Source of the DNA: Spirochaetota bacterium
GTDB lineage: Bacteria; Spirochaetota; UBA4802; UB4802
NCBI GenBank assembly: GCA_029548025.1
Contig: JAKPOE010000192.1
Span: forward strand, 1-17,864
Reading direction: 5' to 3'
Length of the DNA: 17,864 nucleotides
The notes under the pieces are model-generated. The model saw nothing but the letters and a program-made list of their open reading frames with translations, ran no database searches and was not told where the DNA came from. Made by a program: the position numbers and the translations under genes. Shown here one piece after another: positions 1-7,227 of this stretch (position 1 is the first letter of the stretch; every line of letters begins with the position of its first letter).

Positions 1-1
1 C

Positions 2-511
2 CTGGATGATATTGCAAAAAATGCAGGACTTTCAAAGGGAGGGGTGCTGCACTATTTTAAATCTAAAGAAGATATACTGCTGTATCTTCTGGAGCAGATT
101 TACATCATTATCAAGAAAAATATTAATAAACGCTCTTCAAAATACCGCACCCCGGAACGCAGGCTAAGAGCAATTGTTATTGCTTTTATTGTAACTGCTA
201 AACGTCATCCTGCATTTTATACAGTGCTGGTTGACTTCTGGGCGCAGATACCCATACATGAGCGGGTAAAATATATCAATACCCAGATATATAAGCAGCT
301 TTGTGATGAGGTAATCAAGGTCATTGAGGATGGTATCGCATCGGGTGTATTTAAACAGGTACATGCTGATAATACAGCTCATGCAATTGTGGCTATGGTT
401 ATGAATGTTGCCATACAGTGGACGTTTAATCATGAACTTTACAATATCGATCATATGGCAAAGACATGTATAAAAATGATTATGGCTTATATTGAAGAAA
501 AAACTACATAA
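2..511 (+). CDS. TetR/AcrR-family transcriptional regulator (5' end outside window)
   Basis: The reading frame is open from the left edge, so the gene begins upstream; 169 residues are visible. The first visible residues (LDDIAKNAGLSKGGVLHYF, followed by KSKEDIL) are the helix-turn-helix of TetR repressors, with the recognition helix and the usual 'YxYFxSKExL'-like signature. The rest is the helical ligand-binding and dimerisation domain, which is divergent within the family and does not reveal the ligand. About 25-30 N-terminal residues are missing compared with a normal TetR protein of about 190-200 residues. The GTG at 44 lies inside the DNA-binding helix and is not a credible start. The stop codon (509-511) overlaps the 3' end of the opposite-strand ATPase gene by 8 bp. 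Proteins of this kind usually repress a neighbouring gene, and the natural target may lie to the left of the window. The family call is firm; the function is unknown. Confidence 0.9.
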   Translation: MDDIAKNAGLSKGGVLHYFKSKEDILLYLLEQIYIIIKKNINKRSSKYRTPERRLRAIVIAFIVTAKRHPAFYTVLVDFWAQIPIHERVKYINTQIYKQLCDEVIKVIEDGIASGVFKQVHADNTAHAIVAMVMNVAIQWTFNHELYNIDHMAKTCIKMIMAYIEEKTT

Positions 512-1157
512 GGGGTATTATTATCCGGGCAACTGTCTTTGATTTAAAATCAGTATATAATGTAAAATTGGTGTATGGTATCCCAACGCTTTTTAATAGT
601 ACTACAACCATGGATAGCCCAAGCCCCATGCCTTCTGCGGAAGGGTCAGGATTTTCAAGATAAAAATCGGCTATGCTGTCATAGTTAGATGAGCGTTCAA
701 TTCTTTCACGCATGCGTTCCAGCTCTTTTTGAGGTACCGGTAAGTTGTTGATAACATCAATGATCAATCGTGTTGTTTGCGGCTTTAGATAAATTCGTGT
801 TGATAACCTGTATTGCTTTGCCTTAATTCCATAGAGAAGCAACGATTCTTCGTTAAGTATATTTCTAACTTTGTCAACCACTTCCATAATATCATCGGGA
901 TCTTTAATCTCGCCTTCTTCTATAAGTATATATTTTGCATTGGCTTTAATTGCATTAGCAACTAACTCTTTCAAGGATGAGTAAACAGGAGTGTACAGGT
1001 CAGATTTATTGTGGCGTTCAAGTATCTTACTTAGTGCATACTGTATATTTTTTTCAGTTTCATCAAGAGCAGAATAGCTGACAAAAACTATCTCCTGATT
1101 TCTGTTGATTGCTGATAATATTTCGTGTATTATGTCCTGTGATGTTGTCTGTGCCAT
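504..1157 (-). CDS. Free-standing GHKL/HATPase-domain protein (histidine-kinase-like ATPase)
   Basis: This is a 217-residue protein with a Bergerat-fold ATP-binding signature. It has an N-box-like motif (ELVANAIKAN, residues 64-73) and a G2 glycine-rich lid (GMGLGLSM, 176-183). The G1 region around 134-142 (DVINNLPVP) replaces the usual D-x-G-x-G with an asparagine-rich version. There is no transmembrane segment, no HisKA dimerisation domain and no phospho-acceptor histidine block before the N-box, so it is not a complete sensor kinase. It could be an anti-sigma-factor-like kinase or an accessory ATP-binding module acting with a separate receiver protein. The start ATG at 1157 has no obvious Shine-Dalgarno sequence. 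The gene is divergent from the rnfB operon and shares a roughly 140-bp promoter region with it. The domain call is fairly firm; the role is unknown. Confidence 0.75.
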   Translation of the reverse strand: MAQTTSQDIIHEILSAINRNQEIVFVSYSALDETEKNIQYALSKILERHNKSDLYTPVYSSLKELVANAIKANAKYILIEEGEIKDPDDIMEVVDKVRNILNEESLLLYGIKAKQYRLSTRIYLKPQTTRLIIDVINNLPVPQKELERMRERIERSSNYDSIADFYLENPDPSAEGMGLGLSMVVVLLKSVGIPYTNFTLYTDFKSKTVARIIIPLM

Positions 1158-1188
1158 GATCGTGGTATAATAAACTTAGAATTTAGTT

Positions 1189-1217
1189 ATACTATCGGTA
1201 TAATGCTAATAATGCAA
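1189..1217 (-). promoter_or_regulatory. Candidate sigma70-type promoter for the HATPase gene
   Basis: On the minus strand TTGCAT (1217-1212) is followed by a 17-nt spacer and TAGTAT (1194-1189), a reasonable -35/-10 pair about 30 bp ahead of the ATG at 1157. It is a pattern match only. The same divergent region has an AT-rich dyad (CAATT-TTTT-AATTG, about 1218-1231) that could be an operator. Confidence 0.4.
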
Positions 1218-1239
1218 CAATTTTTTAATTGCAACAAGA

Positions 1240-1264
1240 TTGACATTTTTATATACTGTAATAC
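1240..1264 (+). promoter_or_regulatory. Possible promoter region of the rnfB-fliG-rsmA operon
   Basis: A consensus-like TTGACA occurs at 1240-1245. A TATACT (1252-1257) and TAATAC (1259-1264) follow, but the spacing to either is shorter than the ideal 17 nt, so the exact -10 element is uncertain. The location, 35-60 bp before the operon's first good start codon, fits a promoter. Confidence 0.3.
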
Positions 1265-1300
1265 ACAATGCCACCTTATGACACACTGAAGAGGTACACT

Positions 1301-2164
1301 ATGTTTGATATACTTTTTCCATCAATACCATCCATTACTGTTATAACGCTATTGAGTTTGGCATGCGGCATATTGCTTTCACTGGCAAAAGTACTTCTCA
1401 AGGTTGAAAAAGACCCGCGTATTTATAAAATTGTTGAATCACTTCCCGGGGCTAACTGCGGCGCATGTGGTTTCCCTGGATGTGTTGGTTATGCCACTCA
1501 TATAGTTGAAAAGGGTGCAGCCATTAACCTTTGTCCTGTTGGTGGTCCCGATAGTGCACAAAAGATATCGCAGATTATGGGAATAGAAGTGGAGACGGTT
1601 GCAAAACGCATTGCTCGTGTACACTGTCAGGGCGGTATTAATGAAACAAAGATACGGTTTATGTATGATGGTCCTCATAGCTGTACGGCTGCTCAACTGG
1701 TTATGGGCGGTTTCAAGGTTTGTGAATTTGGATGTTTGGGATTGGGTGATTGTGTCCGTGCATGCCCCTTTAATGCTATCCATTTAGACAAACGAGGGTT
1801 GCCATTGGTTGATGCAGAAAAATGTACTGGTTGCGGTAACTGCGTTGAAGCATGTCCGCGTAATATTATAAGCCTTTTAGATGAAAACATTGATGTTTAT
1901 ATGATGTGCCGCAACAAACAAAAAGCGCCGGTTATGAAGTTAGGATGCAGCGTTGGTTGCACAGCGTGCCGGCGTTGCGAAAAGGTCTGTCGTGAGGAAG
2001 TTTTTAAGGATAATCCCAATGTGGATACAGCAATTAAAGTAGTTGATTTTTTAGCTGTTATTGATTATGAATTGTGTATTAATTGCGGCAGGTGTGCCGA
2101 AGTTTGTCCGCAGAATGTTATAGATTTTAAAAAAGTTATGGTAATCAAGCGTGAAACCAATTGA
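1301..2164 (+). CDS. rnfB: RnfB-like iron-sulfur electron-transport protein
   Basis: The start chosen is ATG 1301, which follows AAGAGG at a 7-nt distance; the upstream in-frame ATG at 1268 has no ribosome binding site. The 287-residue product has one N-terminal membrane helix (about residues 11-34). Next comes the RnfB/ArsA-like Fe-S domain (NCGACGFPGC with C53, C56, C61 and C78), then cysteine clusters for 4Fe-4S centres at 141-155, 175-185, 216-230 and 259-269. RnfB is the membrane-anchored ferredoxin subunit of the Rnf complex, which passes electrons between ferredoxin and NAD coupled to ion transport. The other rnf genes (A, C, D, E, G) are not adjacent; the gene instead leads a fliG-rsmA operon. 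It could therefore work with an Rnf complex encoded elsewhere or as an independent electron carrier. The stop overlaps the fliG start by 14 bp, implying coupled translation. Confidence 0.85.
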   Translation: MFDILFPSIPSITVITLLSLACGILLSLAKVLLKVEKDPRIYKIVESLPGANCGACGFPGCVGYATHIVEKGAAINLCPVGGPDSAQKISQIMGIEVETVAKRIARVHCQGGINETKIRFMYDGPHSCTAAQLVMGGFKVCEFGCLGLGDCVRACPFNAIHLDKRGLPLVDAEKCTGCGNCVEACPRNIISLLDENIDVYMMCRNKQKAPVMKLGCSVGCTACRRCEKVCREEVFKDNPNVDTAIKVVDFLAVIDYELCINCGRCAEVCPQNVIDFKKVMVIKRETN

Positions 2165-3167
2165 CCAGATGTCTGGTGCAGAAAGGGCTGCGGCACTTCT
2201 GGTAGCGCTAGGTCCAGAAGTTGCTTCTGAGATAATGAAGTTTCTTGATGACGAGAGTATTCAAAAACTGGCTTCGGAGATTGCTAAAATTGATGTTCTG
2301 TCACCGCAGGAAAAAGAAGATCTGATAGGACAGTTTTTGCTTGAGCTTAAAAAAACTCGTGGCATAACGTTTGGTGGCCAAAACGTAGCAAAAGAAATAT
2401 TATATGCAGCGTTTGGACAGGATAAAGCTCAGGACATCTTAAAACGATTAACCCATAAGGATCTGGAAAAGGGCTTTGGATTTTTAAATGATATTGATGC
2501 AGAGTTAATTGTAACATTTTTGCATAATGAACATCCGCAGACGATTGCTGTTACGTTGGCATACCTACCGGCTGTAAAAGCTGCCGAGGTGATAAAACTT
2601 TTATCAACCGATATTGCCAAAGAGGTAACATTGCGCATGGCAAAGATGGAACGCACTTCACCTGATGCGGTGCTTGAGATATCGCGTGTGCTGCGCAAAA
2701 AATACGATGAGTATCGATATCAGGGGCAATCCAGTTCAAAGGCAGGTGGTCTTAATGCGCTCATTGATATAATGTCTCATTTAAGTGGCGATCAGGAAAA
2801 ACAGCTTATAGATTATTTTGATAACGCCATGCCGCAAATTGCTGATGAGATACGCGCACGCATCTTTACATTTGAAAATGCAATTACCCTTACCAATACT
2901 GAGATGCGCATCCTTATTGATGAAATCAACAATGACTATATGATTGCCAGAGCATTGAAGGGCGCTGGTGATGAAATCAGATTTAAGTTTTTCCGCAACA
3001 TGAGTAAAAACCGTGCAACTGATATCATGAATGAGATGGAAGCCATGGGGCCTGTGCGATTATCCGAAATTCAAAGTGCTCGCGACAATATTATAAGGGT
3101 AATGCGCATACTGCATGACAATGGTGTTATAAGCCTCAGAAAAGAAAAAGAGAAGTATATTGAATAA
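2151..3167 (+). CDS. fliG: Flagellar motor switch protein FliG
   Basis: This 338-residue protein matches FliG over its full length. The N-terminal domain begins MSGAERAAALLVALGPE and is the part that binds the MS ring (FliF). The middle domain carries the conserved EHPQ motif (127-130, EHPQTIAVTLAYL). The C-terminal torque domain contains ALKGAGDEIRFKFFRNMSK (268-286) followed by GPVRLSEIQ, with the charged residues that contact the stator. FliG forms the cytoplasmic rotor ring and switches rotation direction with FliM and FliN. The start is GTG 2151, inside the end of rnfB; an alternative ATG at 2169 would remove six residues, and neither has a strong Shine-Dalgarno sequence. The 3' end overlaps rsmA by 8 bp. 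No other flagellar genes are nearby, so this copy sits outside a flagellar operon; whether the genome has a second fliG cannot be seen. Confidence 0.95.
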   Translation: MKPIDQMSGAERAAALLVALGPEVASEIMKFLDDESIQKLASEIAKIDVLSPQEKEDLIGQFLLELKKTRGITFGGQNVAKEILYAAFGQDKAQDILKRLTHKDLEKGFGFLNDIDAELIVTFLHNEHPQTIAVTLAYLPAVKAAEVIKLLSTDIAKEVTLRMAKMERTSPDAVLEISRVLRKKYDEYRYQGQSSSKAGGLNALIDIMSHLSGDQEKQLIDYFDNAMPQIADEIRARIFTFENAITLTNTEMRILIDEINNDYMIARALKGAGDEIRFKFFRNMSKNRATDIMNEMEAMGPVRLSEIQSARDNIIRVMRILHDNGVISLRKEKEKYIE

Positions 3168-3993
3168 AAAAGAAATCCTTTCATGGCTTCAGCAATATGG
3201 GCTTGCTCCTAACAAAATGTATGGGCAGCATTTTTTGTTTCATGAAAAATATATTGAGGCGATAGTTACTGCAATCAGTCCTTGCAGCGAAGATGTGATA
3301 CTTGAAATTGGTCCAGGGCTGGGAGTGCTTACGCAACGATTGAGTGAACATGCAAAGAAGGTCATTGCGGTGGAGATTGATGCTGGATTTGTTGAGGTTT
3401 TACAATCAAGGTTTGCTAACAATTCCAGAGTAACAATCGTACATAATGACTTTTTAAAAACAAATCCTTACGATGAATGTACTGTACTAACCGGTAATCT
3501 TCCTTATAATATAGCTTCTCAGATTATTTTTGCGGCAGCACATAACTTTACAGCACCCCATTGTTTTTTTTTGCTGCAAAAAGAAATGGCACAGCGTCTT
3601 ATAGCAAAACCAAAAAGTGCCATGTATTCAGCATTTACGGTTGGGATTGGATTATATTTTACTGTTCAAACATTATTTGATATACCGCCGCAAGCCTTTT
3701 ACCCTGAGCCTAAGGTGTATTCAACATTTGTAAAGCTTACCCGAAAAAATTCTGTAATGCTTCATACTGATGAAAAAGCGGTGTTTGAGCAGCTTGTAGC
3801 AACTGCGTTCTGGGCACGCCGAAAGATGCTTAAAACAGCGTTGAAACGTTCGCCCTATACAACCTACCGCGAGGCTTTTATTTCACAGGCTTTTGGCCAA
3901 TTGGGTTTTGATGAAAAGGTTCGTGGCGAAGAGCTTACCCTTGATGAATTTGTTGCACTGGCAAAGTACTGTGCACACTATGGCAATAAATAA
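3160..3993 (+). CDS. rsmA: 16S rRNA dimethyladenosine transferase RsmA (KsgA)
   Basis: The enzyme dimethylates two adjacent adenines in the 3' terminal hairpin of 16S rRNA, using S-adenosylmethionine, late in 30S subunit assembly. The 277-residue length is normal for the family. Visible motifs are GQHF (22-25), the SAM-binding LEIGPGLG (48-55), the acidic EID (72-74) that binds the SAM ribose, and the catalytic NLPY (113-116) typical of adenine-N6 methyltransferases. The start is TTG 3160, overlapping the fliG stop by 8 bp, so translation is probably coupled. The next gene begins 21 bp after its stop. No unusual residues were noticed. Confidence 0.95.
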   Translation: MNKKEILSWLQQYGLAPNKMYGQHFLFHEKYIEAIVTAISPCSEDVILEIGPGLGVLTQRLSEHAKKVIAVEIDAGFVEVLQSRFANNSRVTIVHNDFLKTNPYDECTVLTGNLPYNIASQIIFAAAHNFTAPHCFFLLQKEMAQRLIAKPKSAMYSAFTVGIGLYFTVQTLFDIPPQAFYPEPKVYSTFVKLTRKNSVMLHTDEKAVFEQLVATAFWARRKMLKTALKRSPYTTYREAFISQAFGQLGFDEKVRGEELTLDEFVALAKYCAHYGNK

Positions 3994-4014
3994 CAAGCAA
4001 TAAGTAAATGGGAT

Positions 4015-6447
4015 ATGATACCAGAAGAAACAATATATAATCTGCTTACCACTGTGTCAAAACCGGCGCGATATGCTGGTGGTGAATGGAATGCAGTTGT
4101 AAAGCCTCATGCACGGGTAAAAGTGGGATTGTGTTTTCCCGACCTCTATGAGGTTGGCATGTCCAACAATGGCATTCAGATTTTGTACCATGCCATCAAC
4201 GGAATGCAACATGCCGCAGCAGAACGTGTCTTTGCCGTTGAGCATGATTTTGAAAACCAGTTGCGGCAGTCAAACATCCCTCTTTACACGCTGGAAACCT
4301 ATACGCCGCTGTGTGCGCTTGACATGCTTGGCTTTAATGCAGCATGCGAACTTTTATACACCAATATTTTACAGGTTATTGATTTAGGCACTATCCCTTT
4401 GTATGCAAAAAATAGGGGCGATAGTTATCCTTTAATCATTATTGGCGGCGAGGCAATGAGCAACCCTGCACCGATGCTACCTTTTGCTGATGCAATATTT
4501 GTTGGTGATGGTGAAGAGGCAATTATCCGGATTGCGCAGGTGCTTATTGATAAAAAAGATAAGCACTTATTGAAGGATGAGGTGTTGACAAAGATTGCTG
4601 CGATTGAAGGCGTACTGGTAAGCCGCGATGTTGAGTATGGGTATACAGGCAATGCCATTACTGCAATAAAAGCGCCAGCGGTATATAAACGTGTGGCACG
4701 GCGTTTCCATGATTATGAGGTAACACGCCCTGTAGTGCCTTCAATTCGCAGCGTGCAGGATAGGGTATCCGTTCAGCTTGACAGAGGATGTAAAAATTTG
4801 TGCAAATTTTGTCATGCTGGTTACTGGGAATTGCCCTATCGTAAGGTTGAGGTAAGCAGGGTTGCACAGGCTATTGTTACAACACTGCAGTCAACCGGTT
4901 TTAATGATGTATCGCTGTTTTCGCTGAGTGTGGGCGATTATACCAATATTGTCAGTCTGCTCAATATCATTGTGCCACAACTCATTGAACAGGGTGTTAG
5001 CATATCGTTACCGTCGCTGCGTGTTGATATGCAATCCATTGCTATCATTGAATCAATTTCAGATTTAAAAAAGACAGCACTCACCTTTGCTGTTGAATCA
5101 GCATCAGATGCATTGCGCTATCGTGCTTACAAACGGCTTACCATAGATGAGATTATGAACATCATTACAGAGCTGTCACGGCGTGGGTGGCAGCGTATAA
5201 AACTTTATTTTATGATAGGGCTGCCGGGATGTGACGATACCGATGAGGCGGCCGCTATCATTGCATTTATGAAGCAAGCATGTTCCATTGACAAAAGAAT
5301 GCGCTACAATGTAACTATCTCCCCATTTGTGCCAAAAGCTCATACTCCATTTCAGTATGAAAAACAGTATGATGAGCACTACTGCCTTGAGGTTGTCAAT
5401 ACCATCAAACGCAATGTGCCAAAAAATGTCACGATTAAAAATCACGATGTGTATGCATCGCTCATTGAAGGTGTCCTGGCACGGGGCGACAGTATGCTTG
5501 CCGATGCCATCGCTGGTGCATACAATGCTGGTGCTCGCCTTGATTTGTGGGGGGAGCATTTTGATTTTGCACTGTGGGATAATGCTTTACAAACAAGCTG
5601 TGGCAACTGGAGGCGCTATTTAAATAGGCGGTCAGATCAAGAGCTTTTACCCTGGAGTATGATACAAACGCGCTATGAAAGGTTAATAGAAAAAAAGAAG
5701 GACTGCACATGGAATGGCAGGGGTTTGCCTCATGGGTTTAAAAATGAAATTCTTAACAGGGAAGCGTTTGCACAAGCTGCACAGCAATTTACCATGCGTT
5801 ATGCGCTGGCAGCCACATTGCGTATGCATTATGCAAAAAAAGGAAAAGCCCGTTTTATTGGACATATTGATAGCATGGAAATTGTAAAGCGAGCGTTGCG
5901 TATGGCACATATTCCTGTTTCGTATACACAGGGATACAACAAACACGAACGGTTAATAACAGGGCCGGCGCTGCCGTTAGGGTATGAAAGTTATTCAGAG
6001 TTTGTTGATGTACAGCTATATGAAAGTTGTAGTGCAATGAGCTTGCAGAAGTTACAGGTATCATTTCCTGATGGATTTGAAGTTGTCAATCTATATCACC
6101 ATGATGCATCAACGCTGCCGCTTAAACGCATTGTCTTTGCTGAATACCTGCTACAGTTTACCGATAACTATCGGTTTACCTTGTTTATCAACCGTTTGGA
6201 AAGCAAAAACGACATTGTAAAAACAACAAAAAAAGGATTGATGAATTTGCGCTTTGATGATGCAATAGCCGGTGTTATTGTTGCTGATAGCAGTATAAGG
6301 CTTGTCATGGCGCTGGGTGAGCATGCGATACGCCCTGATACGCTTGTTGCTGATTGGTGTGGTGTACACAATCCATTAACTATTGCTGCAATTACAAAGG
6401 TTGCATCGTATTATTTGCATAATGATGAATTAAAAAAATTTCATTAA
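4015..6447 (+). CDS. Two-domain radical SAM protein (TIGR03960 core fused to DUF2344/TIGR03936)
   Basis: The 810-residue protein has an N-terminal Rossmann-like domain (about 1-220) resembling B12-binding radical SAM proteins, with PDLYEVGMSNNGIQILY near the start and IIGGEAMSNPAP. A radical SAM core follows, with a CX3CX2C cluster in RGCKNLCKFCHAG (C259, C263, C266) that would bind the 4Fe-4S cluster cleaving SAM. From about residue 600 comes a DUF2344 domain (LRMHYAKKGKARFIGHIDSM, then TQGYNKHERLITGPALPLG). The pairing is known as a conserved, functionally uncharacterised architecture; in other bacteria the DUF2344 part is often near ribonuclease G genes. Here it follows rsmA by 21 bp and precedes the SDR gene by 15 bp, so an RNA-related role is possible but unproven. 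No classical DxHxxG cobalamin motif was seen, so B12 binding is doubtful. Confidence 0.85.
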   Translation: MIPEETIYNLLTTVSKPARYAGGEWNAVVKPHARVKVGLCFPDLYEVGMSNNGIQILYHAINGMQHAAAERVFAVEHDFENQLRQSNIPLYTLETYTPLCALDMLGFNAACELLYTNILQVIDLGTIPLYAKNRGDSYPLIIIGGEAMSNPAPMLPFADAIFVGDGEEAIIRIAQVLIDKKDKHLLKDEVLTKIAAIEGVLVSRDVEYGYTGNAITAIKAPAVYKRVARRFHDYEVTRPVVPSIRSVQDRVSVQLDRGCKNLCKFCHAGYWELPYRKVEVSRVAQAIVTTLQSTGFNDVSLFSLSVGDYTNIVSLLNIIVPQLIEQGVSISLPSLRVDMQSIAIIESISDLKKTALTFAVESASDALRYRAYKRLTIDEIMNIITELSRRGWQRIKLYFMIGLPGCDDTDEAAAIIAFMKQACSIDKRMRYNVTISPFVPKAHTPFQYEKQYDEHYCLEVVNTIKRNVPKNVTIKNHDVYASLIEGVLARGDSMLADAIAGAYNAGARLDLWGEHFDFALWDNALQTSCGNWRRYLNRRSDQELLPWSMIQTRYERLIEKKKDCTWNGRGLPHGFKNEILNREAFAQAAQQFTMRYALAATLRMHYAKKGKARFIGHIDSMEIVKRALRMAHIPVSYTQGYNKHERLITGPALPLGYESYSEFVDVQLYESCSAMSLQKLQVSFPDGFEVVNLYHHDASTLPLKRIVFAEYLLQFTDNYRFTLFINRLESKNDIVKTTKKGLMNLRFDDAIAGVIVADSSIRLVMALGEHAIRPDTLVADWCGVHNPLTIAAITKVASYYLHNDELKKFH

Positions 6448-6462
6448 TATACGAGGTATGCT

Positions 6463-7227
6463 ATGGGTTCGCTTTCATACAACTTAGACGGGAAGGTAGC
6501 TATTGTTACCGGTGGTACACGAGGCATTGGATTGGCTATTGCGCAGGAATTGCTTAAACAACATGCAAAAGTAGTCATCTGCGCTCGTAAACAGGAAGGG
6601 CTTGACAGGGTAAAGGAGATGCTTAAAGCAGGCGACGACCTTTTAACCTGTGTTGCACACATCGCAAAAGAGGACGATGTCAACGCACTGGTTGATGCCG
6701 CAGTGCAAAAATATTCCACTGTTGACATTTTAATTAATAACGTAGGGATGAACCTTATGACTGGTAGCCTTGTTGATGTTGAGCTTTCTGCATGGCAAAA
6801 GATTATTGATTCAAATCTTACCGGTACTTTTCTTGTTTCAAAAAAGGTTGGGGCAATTATGAGGCAGCAGAAACGCGGAAAAATAGTCAGTATATCTTCA
6901 GTTGCCGGCAGGCTTGCATCGCCGGGAATGAATGTGTATGGTATTGCTAAAGCCGGTGTTGAGATGATGACAAAAAATTTAGCAGTGGAACTTGCCCCCT
7001 TTAATGTTCAGGTAAATGCAGTTGCTCCTGGTATGGTGCGTACCGATTTTAGCAAGCCATTCTGGTCAAATGAAGCAATTCACGATATGGTGGTTAAAAA
7101 TATTCCCATGGGAAGAATTGCCGAAATTGATGAGGTGGTGCATCCCGTTTTGTTTTTAGCCTCTGATGGCGCACGCTATATCACCGGTCAAACTATTGTG
7201 ATTGATGGCGGAGCTTCAATACTATAG
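6463..7227 (+). CDS. Short-chain dehydrogenase/reductase (SDR), FabG-like
   Basis: This is a 254-residue classical SDR. It has the NAD(P)-binding TGGTRGIG (16-23) and the structural NNVG (92-95, where NNAG is more usual). The catalytic tetrad is N118, S146, Y159 and K163 (YxxxK in VYGIAKAG), and the C-terminal ITGQTIVIDGG is typical of the family. It reduces or oxidises a carbonyl or alcohol using NAD(P)H. The substrate cannot be inferred, and the absence of neighbouring fatty-acid genes argues against calling it fabG. A ribosome binding site (CGAGG, 6452-6456) precedes ATG 6463. It is the last gene of the rnfB-led operon; its TAG ends at 7227, immediately next to the stop of the opposite-strand radical SAM gene. 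Confidence 0.9.
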   Translation: MGSLSYNLDGKVAIVTGGTRGIGLAIAQELLKQHAKVVICARKQEGLDRVKEMLKAGDDLLTCVAHIAKEDDVNALVDAAVQKYSTVDILINNVGMNLMTGSLVDVELSAWQKIIDSNLTGTFLVSKKVGAIMRQQKRGKIVSISSVAGRLASPGMNVYGIAKAGVEMMTKNLAVELAPFNVQVNAVAPGMVRTDFSKPFWSNEAIHDMVVKNIPMGRIAEIDEVVHPVLFLASDGARYITGQTIVIDGGASIL

